From: Oscillospiraceae bacterium
GTDB lineage: Bacteria > Bacillota > Clostridia > Saccharofermentanales > Saccharofermentanaceae
Assembly: GCA_902780785.1 (NCBI GenBank)
Contig: CACZGS010000006.1
Location: 1 to 64,000, forward strand
Length of the DNA stretch: 64,000 nt
Reading direction: 5' to 3'
Under the pieces are notes generated by a model. It did no database searches, was not told where the DNA came from, and was given only the letters and a program-made list of their open reading frames with translations. The position numbers and the translations under genes were made by a program. Below, in pieces: positions 1 through 8,748 of this stretch; position 1 is the first letter of the stretch; every line of letters starts with the position of its first letter.

Positions 1-1
1 C

Positions 2-3000
2 GGTGCTAAGATCGCTAACTACGACCTCACTGTAACAGGTGATGACGGAAAGACGATCGAAGTCAAGGCAGGCGAGACAGCTGAAGCTAAGATCACCAAC
101 ACTTACGAGGACAACACATCGTCCACTAAGGGTAAGTTGACGATAACCAAGGCTCTCGGCGATGGTGCTCCTACAGCTGCTAGCGAAGTTGAGTACGAGT
201 TCACGATCACAGGTCCTAACGGCTACAGCGATACCAAGAAGATCAAGGGTGCCGGCTCTGAGACCATTGAGAACCTCGAACCCGGTAACTACACTGTTAC
301 TGAGAACAAGGACGGCGCTAAGATCGCTAATTACGACCTCACTGTAACAGGTGATGACGGAAAGACGATCGAAGTCAAGGCAGGCGAGACAGCTGAAGCT
401 AAGATCACCAATACTTACGAAGACAACACAAATAACGATCATTGGTGCTGAATCCAGAACAATCACTGATCTTGAACCCGGTAATTACACAGTTACTGAG
501 GATAAGGAAAGTGCTAAGATCACTAACTACGACCTCACAGTATCAGGTGATGACGGAAAGACGATCGAAGTTAAGGCTGGCGAGACAGCTGAAGTTAAGA
601 TCATCAACACATATGAGGACAACACATCGTCCAATAAGGGTTCCTTGAAGGTCATCAAGACCATCGCTGCAGGAGCGCCTGATGAAGCATATGAGACAGT
701 CTTTGCGTTTACGGTAACTGGTATCGGATACAGCGAAACTAAATTTGTAGAAGGTGAAGGATACGCGATCTTCGATAATCTTGAGCCCGGCAGATACACG
801 GTCACCGAGAACAAGGATGCTGCAAAGATCACTAACTACGAACTTACAGTAACCGGTGATGAAGGTGAGGCAGTTGAAGTTAAGGCAGGTGAGACAACAG
901 AAGCCAGGATCACCAATACTTATAAGGACAGCACGGCTCCTTCTACCGGTAAGTTGAAGATCTCGAAGACACTCGGTGCAGGTTACCCTGATGCTGCAAC
1001 CGGCACGACTTACACCTTCACGATTACCGGTCCTAACAACTTCAGTACAACCAGAACTATTAAGGGTTCCGGTTCTGTAACAGTTGAAGGCCTTGAACCC
1101 GGTAAGTACACAGTTACCGAGGACAAGGACGGCGCTAAGATCACTAACTATGACCTCACGGTAACAGGTGATGACGGTAAGGAGATCGAAGTTAAGGCTG
1201 GCGAGATAGCAAATGCTGCTATCACCAACACTTATAAGGACAGCACAACACCTGATACTGGTAAGTTGAAGATCACAAAGGCTCTTGGTGCCGGTGCTCC
1301 TTCAGATGCAAATATAAAGAATTATGAGTTTACCGTTACAGGACCTGACAACTTCAATAAGTCATATGAGATAAAGGGTGCTGGTTACTTAATTATCGAA
1401 GACCTTAAGCCCGGCAACTATACAGTTACTGAGGACAAGGCTTCTGCCAACATTACTAACTACGATCTTACTGTAACAGGTGGCGGAACAGTAGAAGTCA
1501 AGGCAGGTAAGACAGCTGAGACTACTATTACCAACACTTATAAGGACAATTCGTCGACAGTTGATACAGGCAGCCTCACAGTAAAGAAGACTGCTAAGGA
1601 CGGCTCCGGAAACGACGTAACAGGATCATTCAAGTTCTCTGTTAAGAACAGCGAAGGTAAATACCTGCAGCAGAACGAGAAGGATTTCGATACATCGATC
1701 TATCTGTTTACGATCAATGCAGGCGAGACCAAGAAGTTTACAGGCCTTCCTGTCGGAAGATACACAGTAGAAGAAGACATCAGCGACATGACGGTAACAG
1801 GCAACTATGAATTCGTGGTTGCTGACAGTACTTACAGCGTTGAAAAGAATGTAAGCAAGGATGCCGATATTGAGGCTGAGCTTATCAATTACTTCAAGGA
1901 GGGCGGTGCTCCCACACCTGCTCCTACAGGTGCTATCACCGTAACCAAGAAGAACGCAGGTGTTACTTCTGTTGCAGCTTCTTCCTACACGTTCTACGTT
2001 AAGTGCGGCGACCAGTATGTACAGGATGATTCAACAGGTGCTCTCGGCTCAGACAAGCATGAATTTACTGTTGATCCTTCCTCTTCAGAGGGTACTACGA
2101 TCACAGGTCTTACATTAGGCAAGACTTATGTGATCGAAGAGGCATCTGTCTCCGTACCTTCTGGCTACACATGTGCTACGACCTATACTGAATCCAATAC
2201 TGTAGTTCTCGATAAGGAGAACAAGACAGGTTCAGTCAAGATCACTAACACATTTATCGACACATCAAAGCCGGACGGCGGTTCAGGCAGCGGAACAGGC
2301 ATGCTTAAGATAACCAAGAAGGTTACAGGCAGCACTGCTTCCACAGGCATGCCTGCAGAGTACAGGTTCACCGTATCCTACATTGACGGTGACGACACGC
2401 TCTATGTACAGGATACAGCCGGTACGACAGGCAGCGAAAAGCATGAGTTCGCAGTATCTGCTAACTCAAGCGTAGTTATCACGGGATTGGCTCTTGATGT
2501 TGAATACAAGGTAGAGGAAGTTAAGGTTACAGGTATTCCTTCCGACTATTCATGCAAGGTTTCTTACACTGACGGCGGAACGGTTACTCTCGATTCCTCT
2601 TCAGATTCAGCTACTGTAGTGATCACGAATAACTATTCTTATAAGGCTCAGGAGCCGGCACCTACAACAGGCAGTCTTACTATTACAAAGGGACTTAACT
2701 CCGGTGCTCCTTCTGATGCTAAGAATAAGACATACACATTCAAGGTCACAGGCAACGGCACAACGCAGACAGTAACCATCAAGGGTGCAAATTCAAAGAC
2801 CATCCATGATCTTGTACCCGGCAATTACACTGTTTCCGAGGAGAGAGACGGAATCTCGATCGCTAAGTACAGCGTAACTGTTTCAGGCGAGGGTAATGTT
2901 GAGATCGTTGCAGGCGAGACAGCTAAGATCAAGATCACGAATACTTATGAAGACATTACAGGTTCACTTACTGTCAATAAGGCACTTGTTTCCGGAGCTC

Positions 3001-4172
3001 CTGATGCTGCAAAGGACAAGGAGTATGTATTCACGGTCAGCGGTCCTGACGGATACAGCGAGACTGTAAAGATCAAGGGTGCAAAATCTGCAACTTTGAC
3101 AGGTCTCATCCCCGGCAGCTACAAGGTAACCGAGAATGAATCCGCTGCGGCTATCGACGGTTATGACCTGACAGTAACAGGTGAAAACAACACAAGCGTA
3201 AGTGTTCAGTCGAAGAAGAATACATCTGTAACCATTACTAATACCTATGTACATAAGATGGGTACTCTCTGCTTCACCAAGACATTCGGCGGTGATGTAA
3301 CCGAGAGCGAAGCTAATGGCGGCGATCTGTATTTCATCATCGAGAACACTGACACATCGCTTACAGAAAGATACTTAAAGGCAGACGGCACATTCACTGC
3401 CAATAAGGATGAAGCACACATCACATTGGCAGATCTTGAGAAGACACCTGCTACAAACGGCAAGTTCGCTTTCAAGAAGAACTTCACGGTACCTGTAGGT
3501 AACTACAAGGTAACTGAGGAGAACACTAATGTTTACTTCAGAGGCACTTCAACACCTATTACATGTGCAAGTTCTTCCGTAACATCTTCTGTTGCTGATG
3601 TTAACGACGGTACAACAAGTGATGTTGAGCTCAGCGACGTTTACGAACTTGATGATAACCTTAAGGTTACATTCAATAAGGAAGACGAGGCTCAGCATCT
3701 TATCGCTGATGCAGAGCTCACATTGACAAGCTTGGACGGCTATGACCTCTCCAGTGTAATCGTTACACAGGATGGCAAGCAGGTAACTGTTAAACTCTCT
3801 GCTGATAAGTCTTCCATCTCGTTCAGTACTGTTGATACGGCTCCGTCAATCGTAAGCGGACTTAAGGCAGGCGATTACGAGCTCAAGGAGACAGTAACTC
3901 CTGTGAAGTATAAGACAGCTGATGCCATCAAGTTCACGCTCTATCCTGACGGCAATACGAAGCGTGTAGGAGACGTAACAGTTTCCGGTTCACCTATCGT
4001 AATGGTCGACAAGGCTGACCCGAACTACCACCAGGGCGGAAACAATCCTCCGATCCCTGCAACGGGCGAGACAACAAGCGCGATGACCATGATCGGCGCA
4101 ACACTCATGATCCTTGCCGCAGCTTGCTTTACAGGTCTTTATCTCATCAGAAGAAAGAAGAAAGCCGAGTAA
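2..4172 (+). CDS. Repeat-rich sortase-anchored surface protein (5' partial, frameshifted)
   Basis: This is the 3' part of a gene that begins outside the window. It encodes about twelve tandem beta-sandwich-like units of roughly 90 residues, with recurring motifs such as LEPGNYTVTE, YDLTVTGDDG and ITNTY. These resemble the Cna-B/Spy0128-like stalk domains of Gram-positive adhesins. The C-terminus carries a sortase signal (IPATGE), a hydrophobic segment and the basic tail RRKKKAE, so the product should be covalently anchored to the cell wall. The reading frame runs from base 2 to a stop at 449-451. The homologous repeat reading continues in another frame from about base 432 to the TAA at 4170. 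The break falls at a repeat junction: about half a unit is missing, and the deletion is not a multiple of three. It is either a real recombination pseudogene or switch, or an assembly collapse. Ligand unknown. Confidence 0.85.
5..428 (+). repeat. Near-identical DNA repeats within the surface-protein gene
   Basis: Bases 5-118 and 315-428 are almost identical over 114 bp (only a few substitutions). Less conserved copies of the same unit follow downstream to about 3.2 kb. Such near-identity favours slippage or recombination, and also misassembly. It is the likely cause of the frame break at about 430-435. Confidence 0.8.
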
Positions 4173-4193
4173 GCGAAAACACTGATTAATTCA

Positions 4194-4232
4194 AAAAGCC
4201 GTTCTTCATAAAGAGGAGCGGCTTTTATTTTG
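4194..4232 (+). terminator. Rho-independent terminator after the surface-protein gene
   Basis: A stem starting AAAAGCCG pairs with CGGCTTTT across a short loop, with additional G-U pairs, and ends in a T-rich tract. It lies about 20 bases after the TAA. Confidence 0.75.
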
Positions 4233-4245
4233 TGCATTTTGGAGA

Positions 4246-4261
4246 GTTAGCCACAACTAAC
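4246..4261 (+). promoter_or_regulatory. Inverted repeat upstream of the ZIP transporter, possible operator
   Basis: GTTAG and CTAAC half-sites are separated by six bases, directly upstream of a TATAGT box (4270-4275). The half-sites resemble those of DtxR-family metalloregulators, which would suit a metal-transporter gene. The assignment is inference. Confidence 0.35.
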
Positions 4262-4293
4262 TTTTGAGGTATAGTATATACGGAGGTGGTTAT

Positions 4294-5079
4294 ATGATAC
4301 TTAAAATCGCTATAGGGATCCTGATTCCTTTTATAGGTACGTCGCTCGGTGCGGCAATGGTATTCTTCCTCAAGAATGAGATATCGGACAAGCTTAAGCG
4401 TATATTGACCGGCTTTGCTGCAGGAGTAATGGTTGCAGCGTCTTTCTGGAGCCTTTTACAGCCTGCATTGGAAAGCTCAGAGGGTATGGGCAGGCTGGCC
4501 TTTGTACCTGCTGCCATCGGATTCCTTATCGGTATAGGATTCCTGCTCTTGCTCGATGTAATTACACCTCATATGCACATGAATATGAACAATGAAGGTG
4601 AGGGCCCTAAGTCCAGTCTTAAGCGAACCACAAAGCTGATCCTTGCAGTTACACTTCATAACATTCCTGAAGGAATGGCAGTAGGTGTAGTTTATGCGAA
4701 CCTCGTTGCCGGAAGCAGCCTGGTAAGCACTGCAGGTGCTTTGGCGCTCGCTATCGGTATTGCCATCCAGAACTTCCCGGAAGGCGCGATCGTATCTATG
4801 CCTTTAAGAGGCGAAGGAATGTCTAAGGGGAAGACATTTTGGTATGGTGTTCTCTCCGGTGCTGTAGAGCCTGTGGCAGCTGTAATAACGATCTTTGCAT
4901 TCAGCTTTGTTACAGCAACACTGCCTTATATGCTCGCGTTTGCGGCAGGTGCCATGATGTACGTTGTAGTAGAAGAACTTATTCCTGAGATGAGTGAAGG
5001 AGAGCACTCCAACTGGGGCACGATAGCTTTCAGCATAGGCTTTGTAGTTATGATGGTGCTCGATGTAGCGTTAGGATAA
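4294..5079 (+). CDS. ZIP family divalent metal transporter
   Basis: A 261-residue integral membrane protein with about eight hydrophobic segments. The paired signature motifs of the ZIP/GufA family are present: HNIPEGMAVGVV in the fourth segment and QNFPEGAIVSMPL in the fifth. Their His, Asn, Pro and Glu residues line the metal site. A variable loop with several His (HMHMNMN) precedes the first motif. Family members import zinc or other divalent metals. The start at 4294 was chosen because GGAGG lies seven bases upstream; a start 30 bases earlier would put the ribosome site inside the gene. Single gene, bounded by terminators. The metal cannot be told from sequence. Confidence 0.9.
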   Translation: MILKIAIGILIPFIGTSLGAAMVFFLKNEISDKLKRILTGFAAGVMVAASFWSLLQPALESSEGMGRLAFVPAAIGFLIGIGFLLLLDVITPHMHMNMNNEGEGPKSSLKRTTKLILAVTLHNIPEGMAVGVVYANLVAGSSLVSTAGALALAIGIAIQNFPEGAIVSMPLRGEGMSKGKTFWYGVLSGAVEPVAAVITIFAFSFVTATLPYMLAFAAGAMMYVVVEELIPEMSEGEHSNWGTIAFSIGFVVMMVLDVALG

Positions 5080-5083
5080 AAAC

Positions 5084-5115
5084 AAAAGGTTGCCTCGATT
5101 GAGACAACCTTTTTA
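5084..5115 (+). terminator. Terminator after the ZIP gene
   Basis: AAAAGGTTG and CAACCTTTT form the stem, with CTC/GAG extending it above a one-base mismatch. A T-run follows. It lies immediately next to the 3' end of the opposing tRNA gene. Confidence 0.8.
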
Positions 5116-5117
5116 AT

Positions 5118-5202
5118 TGGTGCGGCCGACGAGACTTGAACTCGTATGGAATTACCCACACGCCCCTCAAACGTGCGCGTCTGCCAGTTCCGCCACGGCC
5201 GC
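5118..5202 (-). tRNA. tRNA-Leu (anticodon GAG)
   Basis: Class II tRNA with a long variable arm. The acceptor stem GCGGCCG pairs with CGGCCGC. The anticodon stem CACGT/GCGTG encloses the loop TTGAGGG, giving anticodon GAG (codons CTC/CTT). The T-arm has GTTCAAGTC. The discriminator is A and CCA is encoded in the genome at 5118-5120. It has its own consensus promoter just upstream. Confidence 0.95.
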
Positions 5203-5230
5203 ATATAACCGCTTGTGAGCAAGCCTTGTT

Positions 5231-5259
5231 ATTATAGGGTTTGATGTTTGGAGTGTCAA
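5231..5259 (-). promoter_or_regulatory. Consensus sigma-A promoter of tRNA-Leu
   Basis: On the minus strand TTGACA (5254-5259) and TATAAT (5231-5236) are separated by exactly 17 bases. Transcription should start about 20 bases before the tRNA 5' end. Confidence 0.9.
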
Positions 5260-5297
5260 GTGCCAAATTGCAATTTCAAAAAAGATATTTTGAGCCC

Positions 5298-6143
5298 TTA
5301 TAACTGGGGCTTTCTGCGCTCGTAATAGAACATAAACTGCTGCATTATTCCTGCCGTGTCAGGGTAGGGCGTGCAGTCGAAATGTCCGTTGTAGTATCTG
5401 TCTTCGATCCTCTGTATCCAGACGTCCACAGGAAAGCGTCCTGTGCGCGCGAACGCGAAAAGCATTACACAATTGGCAACCTTCGTTCCGACGCCGTACA
5501 TGGCCGTCAGAGCCTTATAGAGGGCATCGTCGGAAAGTGCAGAGAGTGCATTAGGATCCAATTTGCCCGAACAGAACTCTTCAGTGGCTCTTGCGATGTA
5601 GGGAGCACGATATCCGACGCCCGTGTTTTCGAGATCTGCGAACGGAAGACTATTCAATTCCTCAGGTGTAGGGAAGGCGTAGTACTCCTTTTCGAGCGGC
5701 GCAACAAAAGGCGATTCTAGCTTGGGTGCCTTGATCTTCCTGCCGCAGAGCTTTGAGACGCGCTCGACGGACGTCGTGATCGACGGTATGGAACGTCTCT
5801 GCGAGATTATGTAGCTTATCGTGGTCTCGAAAATATCCTGCTTCAAGATCCTTATGCCTTCTCCGAACTTCGCGGCGGCAATAAGGTATTCATCGTTCTT
5901 ATCGATCGATCTGACGATCTTGCCGTAATCGCGGCCCAAGTCCAGATAAGGCTTCCAGATGTCCTCAAACTCTTTCTCTGTGCATGAGAAGGCAAACGTA
6001 TCCTTGGCCGTCTTGGCGATCTGAAGGTACCTGCCGTATGCGACAAGCTCAACGTGGGAGTCATCTATAACCTTTATCCTGAATGCCTGGCCGGAATCAG
6101 CGACCTTAAGGAGGTCAAGAAACGGTATCTTAACGGTTACCAT
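5298..6143 (-). CDS. OGG1-type 8-oxoguanine DNA glycosylase / AP lyase
   Basis: About 281 residues with an N-terminal OGG1-like domain followed by a helix-hairpin-helix-GPD fold. The motif GVGTKVANC carries the catalytic Lys equivalent to human OGG1 Lys249, and FPVDVW carries the catalytic Asp. The enzyme excises 8-oxoguanine from DNA and cleaves the resulting abasic site. The upstream methyltransferase gene ends at 6130, so the two overlap and are probably co-transcribed. I prefer the ATG at 6143, preceded by GGGTGA eight bases upstream. A GTG at 6155 would add four residues. No iron-sulfur cluster cysteines are visible, in line with the OGG1 branch rather than Nth or MutY. Confidence 0.88.
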   Translation of the reverse strand: MVTVKIPFLDLLKVADSGQAFRIKVIDDSHVELVAYGRYLQIAKTAKDTFAFSCTEKEFEDIWKPYLDLGRDYGKIVRSIDKNDEYLIAAAKFGEGIRILKQDIFETTISYIISQRRSIPSITTSVERVSKLCGRKIKAPKLESPFVAPLEKEYYAFPTPEELNSLPFADLENTGVGYRAPYIARATEEFCSGKLDPNALSALSDDALYKALTAMYGVGTKVANCVMLFAFARTGRFPVDVWIQRIEDRYYNGHFDCTPYPDTAGIMQQFMFYYERRKPQL

Positions 6144-7356
6144 TGTTCTTGTCACCCAGTTTGAAGTAATTGCTCAAGGTGCAGACGATAGCGCCGTTAT
6201 AGAGCTTTACGCGCTTGTCGGCCTTGTGTCCTGTTGCTTCCTCGAAAGCATTCTCCGGCGTAATGACGGAGAGCCTCAAGCCCTTTTTGCAGAAACCGTC
6301 TTTGGTAAGGTAGTTGCGGTCTATGAGTTTATATATCTTTGCCGCGTCCTCAGGCGTCATGAGACGGCCGCCGTAGGGCGGATTCGTGATAACGAGCTGC
6401 CTGGGAAGCCCTGTGAGCTTTTCTAAGTAATCAGGAAGCATCTTGGAAGCATCGCAGATCCTGAACCTTGTATGAGCACCGACGCCTGCTGCTTCAGCAT
6501 TGCGCTTGGCCGATTCGATAGCCTTGGGATCGATATCCGAACCGAAGAAATAGCAGTCGTCCATAGGTTCCGTATCTTCATTATCAAGAGCTTCCTGAAG
6601 CGCTCTCCTGTACGGCTCCTTGCCGATGTAGGGGAGATCTTCATAAGCGAAATGACGGTCTCTGCCGGGCGCGATGCCGCAGGCTGTCCTTGCAGCCTCA
6701 ATAACGATCGTTCCTGAGCCGCAGAAAGGATCTACGAGGGCCTCATTGCCGTAAGGCCTGTATTTGGCGTATGTGAGCATTCCGGACGCGAGAGTCTCTC
6801 TTATAGGGGCTTCGTGCGTCAAAGGCCTGTAGCCGCGCTTATGGAGTCCTGCGCCCGTTGTATCGATCATGAAACGGCAGACGTCGTTAACGATGCCGAA
6901 CTGGATCTTAACCGTGCCCATCTCCTCGTTCTCGCTGATCACCGTATCAGCTGACAGCCCTCTTGATATTGCAAGGCTCTCAGCAATAGCTTTCTTGGCG
7001 AGCTTCTGAAGGGCAGGGATACCGTATAGTTTGGATTTTCTCGAAAACCCGTTAATTACGAACGCCCAGCCTGCCGGAATATAGTCAGACCATTTGATTG
7101 CCCTGCAGCCTTCGAAAAATGCATTGAAGTTCGTATCTGCGTCATCTGAAGCACCGCACCCGAATTCGCCTGCCTCGAAAAAGATCCTCTCAGCATGCTT
7201 TATCCACATATTGGCGCGTGCAACGTCATAGAAATCGCCATCAAGCGTTACGACACCGTCGCTTACGGAAATGCGGTCCTTATCGTAACCTCTGTCCAGG
7301 AGGTCGCCTTTGGTGGGCGATTCAAGCCCGAATAATGTAGTAATGATTATTTTCAT
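6130..7356 (-). CDS. THUMP-domain rRNA guanine-N2 methyltransferase (RlmL/YpsC-like)
   Basis: 408 residues. The N-terminal part is a THUMP/ferredoxin-like RNA-binding region. The C-terminal part is a Rossmann SAM-dependent methyltransferase with PFCGSGTIVIEAA (SAM-binding loop), FFGSDID and the catalytic NPPYGGR motif typical of N2-guanine methyltransferases. It matches the UPF0020 family that modifies 23S rRNA; the exact target position is not deducible. An extended -10 (TGtTATAAT, 7364-7372) lies only seven bases before the ATG and no ribosome site is seen, so the mRNA may be leaderless. It overlaps the downstream glycosylase gene. Confidence 0.88.
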   Translation of the reverse strand: MKIIITTLFGLESPTKGDLLDRGYDKDRISVSDGVVTLDGDFYDVARANMWIKHAERIFFEAGEFGCGASDDADTNFNAFFEGCRAIKWSDYIPAGWAFVINGFSRKSKLYGIPALQKLAKKAIAESLAISRGLSADTVISENEEMGTVKIQFGIVNDVCRFMIDTTGAGLHKRGYRPLTHEAPIRETLASGMLTYAKYRPYGNEALVDPFCGSGTIVIEAARTACGIAPGRDRHFAYEDLPYIGKEPYRRALQEALDNEDTEPMDDCYFFGSDIDPKAIESAKRNAEAAGVGAHTRFRICDASKMLPDYLEKLTGLPRQLVITNPPYGGRLMTPEDAAKIYKLIDRNYLTKDGFCKKGLRLSVITPENAFEEATGHKADKRVKLYNGAIVCTLSNYFKLGDKNNGNR

Positions 7357-7363
7357 AATAAGG

Positions 7364-7372
7364 ATTATAACA
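7364..7372 (-). promoter_or_regulatory. Extended -10 promoter of the methyltransferase-glycosylase pair
   Basis: TGtTATAAT on the minus strand. The predicted start of transcription is within one or two bases of the ATG at 7356, implying little or no leader. No good -35 is seen at 17 bases, as expected for extended -10 promoters. Confidence 0.6.
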
Positions 7373-7479
7373 AACTACTATATAATTAGTTAGAGTTGGT
7401 CAAAATAGTGCGTGATAGAGCCATTTTTAATGCTTTTTATGGATAAAAAATAAATTTTATTAATTGAATGGAAATTTTC

Positions 7480-7509
7480 TTGACACATCTTGTAACTATA
7501 TGATATCGT
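7480..7509 (+). promoter_or_regulatory. Promoter of the RiPP-like cassette
   Basis: TTGACA (7480-7485) is followed after 18 bases by TATCGT (7504-7509), preceded by TG in the extended -10 position. It lies about 50 bases upstream of the precursor start. Confidence 0.6.
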
Positions 7510-7562
7510 AATCGACGTTGGAAACTAAAAAACCTCGAGAAAGTTAAGGAGAGAGTTTGATT

Positions 7563-7916
7563 ATGACAATGAAAACACCCGAAATGGAAGTAGTTCGCTT
7601 CAATGAGAGCGACGTAATCGTAGCAAGTGGTACACCTGTAGATAATAATTATTATGCTACAACAGCTGGCTGGGGCGGAGCAACAGGTGGCGCATCACTT
7701 AAGATTATTAAGAACAATGTTGTACTTGACGATTACACTTGGGATCGTATTACAGCAGGCGAAGCTTCAAACTTAATCAATAATAATATTAATTTTGATG
7801 GTTTGACCTTAGGTGAGATGTATCAGGATGAAATTACTGCAAATCCTCAGTATGACGCTTACAATGGTAATTGGAGAAGCTCTAACGGCGTTGATTATAA
7901 GAGATTCGTACAGTAA
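7563..7916 (+). CDS. Small precursor-like protein of a putative RiPP cassette
   Basis: 117 residues, no signal peptide and no recognisable enzyme domain. The N-terminus reads like a short recognition leader (MKTPEMEVVRFNESDVIVAS), followed by a segment rich in Gly, Asn, Tyr, Thr and Trp with a GG pair around GWGGATGG and Trp residues spaced along the chain. It has a strong ribosome site (AGGAGAG, nine bases upstream) and its own promoter. A strong hairpin separates it from the PqqD-like, peptidase, kinase and exporter genes. This arrangement is that of a peptide substrate made in excess over its tailoring enzymes. The precursor role is inferred from context. The modified residues and cleavage site are unknown. 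Confidence 0.7.
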   Translation: MTMKTPEMEVVRFNESDVIVASGTPVDNNYYATTAGWGGATGGASLKIIKNNVVLDDYTWDRITAGEASNLINNNINFDGLTLGEMYQDEITANPQYDAYNGNWRSSNGVDYKRFVQ

Positions 7917-7944
7917 TTGCTTTTAAAAATTTAGAATCATGCTG

Positions 7945-7983
7945 CTTGCAGCTGTGGGTACGGCTCACAGCTGCAAGTTTTTT
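7945..7983 (+). terminator. Attenuator hairpin between precursor and tailoring genes
   Basis: A perfect 12-bp stem (CTTGCAGCTGTG with CACAGCTGCAAG) closes a nine-base loop and is followed by six T. It looks like a full intrinsic terminator. No promoter is evident before the next gene 22 bases later, so partial read-through probably sets the precursor-to-enzyme ratio. Confidence 0.85.
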
Positions 7984-8004
7984 ATATAGGGATTGGAGGC
8001 CTTA

Positions 8005-8286
8005 ATGAGACTAGCAGTAGAGATGGCAGTCATGAATATGGATGGGGAGATTTCAGCTGTTGCTGTTGGTGAAGACAACGCAAAGTTCCACGGGATGCTG
8101 CGGTTGAATGAAGAGGCGGCTGATATTATCACTATCTTGAATATGTGTCGTGATGAGGGTATCTCATTCAATGGCTTGGTTAAATCTCTAATGACAAAGT
8201 ATACTGAATCCTCAGTTGAGGAAATTGCAAAGTTTACTGAAGAGTTTCTTAAGCAGCTTTGGCAGGAAGGATTGCTTATAGAGTAA
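8005..8286 (+). CDS. PqqD-like RiPP recognition element protein
   Basis: 93 residues matching the stand-alone PqqD fold: a beta-rich N-terminus, then LNEEAADIITIL, a helical stretch with LVKSLMTKY, and FLKQLWQEGLLIE at the end. PqqD proteins bind leader peptides of ribosomally made peptides and present them to modifying enzymes. The start at 8005 has GGAGG five bases upstream. Its stop overlaps the next start as TAATG, so the two are translationally coupled. It is the element that most clearly marks the locus as RiPP-like. The presumed ligand is the leader of the 117-residue protein just upstream. Confidence 0.82.
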   Translation: MRLAVEMAVMNMDGEISAVAVGEDNAKFHGMLRLNEEAADIITILNMCRDEGISFNGLVKSLMTKYTESSVEEIAKFTEEFLKQLWQEGLLIE

Positions 8287-8744
8287 TGGCGATCTCTTAC
8301 GAAGACGAACTTAAGAAGTCTGGCAAGATACTTTTTACAATTAAGGGCGTAAGTATGCGCCCTTTGTTTCGCACAGCTGAAGATGCAATCTTTGTTGTTG
8401 CTTGCAAGCCGGAAGAACTTAAGAATCTTGATATAGTGCTTTTCAACAGGGTGAAGCCCTCTGTAGGTGAGCAGTATGTTCTTCATAGGATCGTTGGCAG
8501 ACGCCGGGATGGTAAGTTCATAATTGCAGGTGACAACTGTATAGATTGGGATATAGTCGATCCGAAGGATGTTCTCGGAGTAGTTAAGTCGGCACAGAGG
8601 GGCAATAAGCCGATTAAATTGACGGGATTTCGATATTCCCTGTATAAGTTTTTTTGGTGTAAGCCTTACAAATTCAGATCTCTGGTTCTCTATATACGCA
8701 GGAAACTTTATAATCTCGCCAAGAAGATTCTTAGAAGAGGATAA
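8286..8744 (+). CDS. S26-type signal peptidase-like protease, SipW/ER type, no membrane anchor
   Basis: 152 residues. The motif KGVSMRP (Ser23) is the nucleophile box of S26 peptidases. The second box is LHRIV with His67 in place of the Lys of LepB-type enzymes, as in archaeal/ER-type and SipW peptidases. AGDN (Asp83) matches the third box. Unlike true signal peptidases there is no N-terminal transmembrane segment; the C-terminus is strongly basic and aromatic (about 115-152) and might contact membrane or peptide. Its place between the PqqD-like and kinase-like genes suggests it cuts the leader of the cassette peptide. That role is inference. TAATG coupling to the gene before; four bases to the gene after. 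Confidence 0.8.
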   Translation: MAISYEDELKKSGKILFTIKGVSMRPLFRTAEDAIFVVACKPEELKNLDIVLFNRVKPSVGEQYVLHRIVGRRRDGKFIIAGDNCIDWDIVDPKDVLGVVKSAQRGNKPIKLTGFRYSLYKFFWCKPYKFRSLVLYIRRKLYNLAKKILRRG

Positions 8745-8748
8745 TAAT

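Noticed and set aside
2183..3487. Minus-strand ORFs within the surface-protein gene
   Set aside because: Repetitive antisense readings of the repeat units; no ribosome sites or domains.
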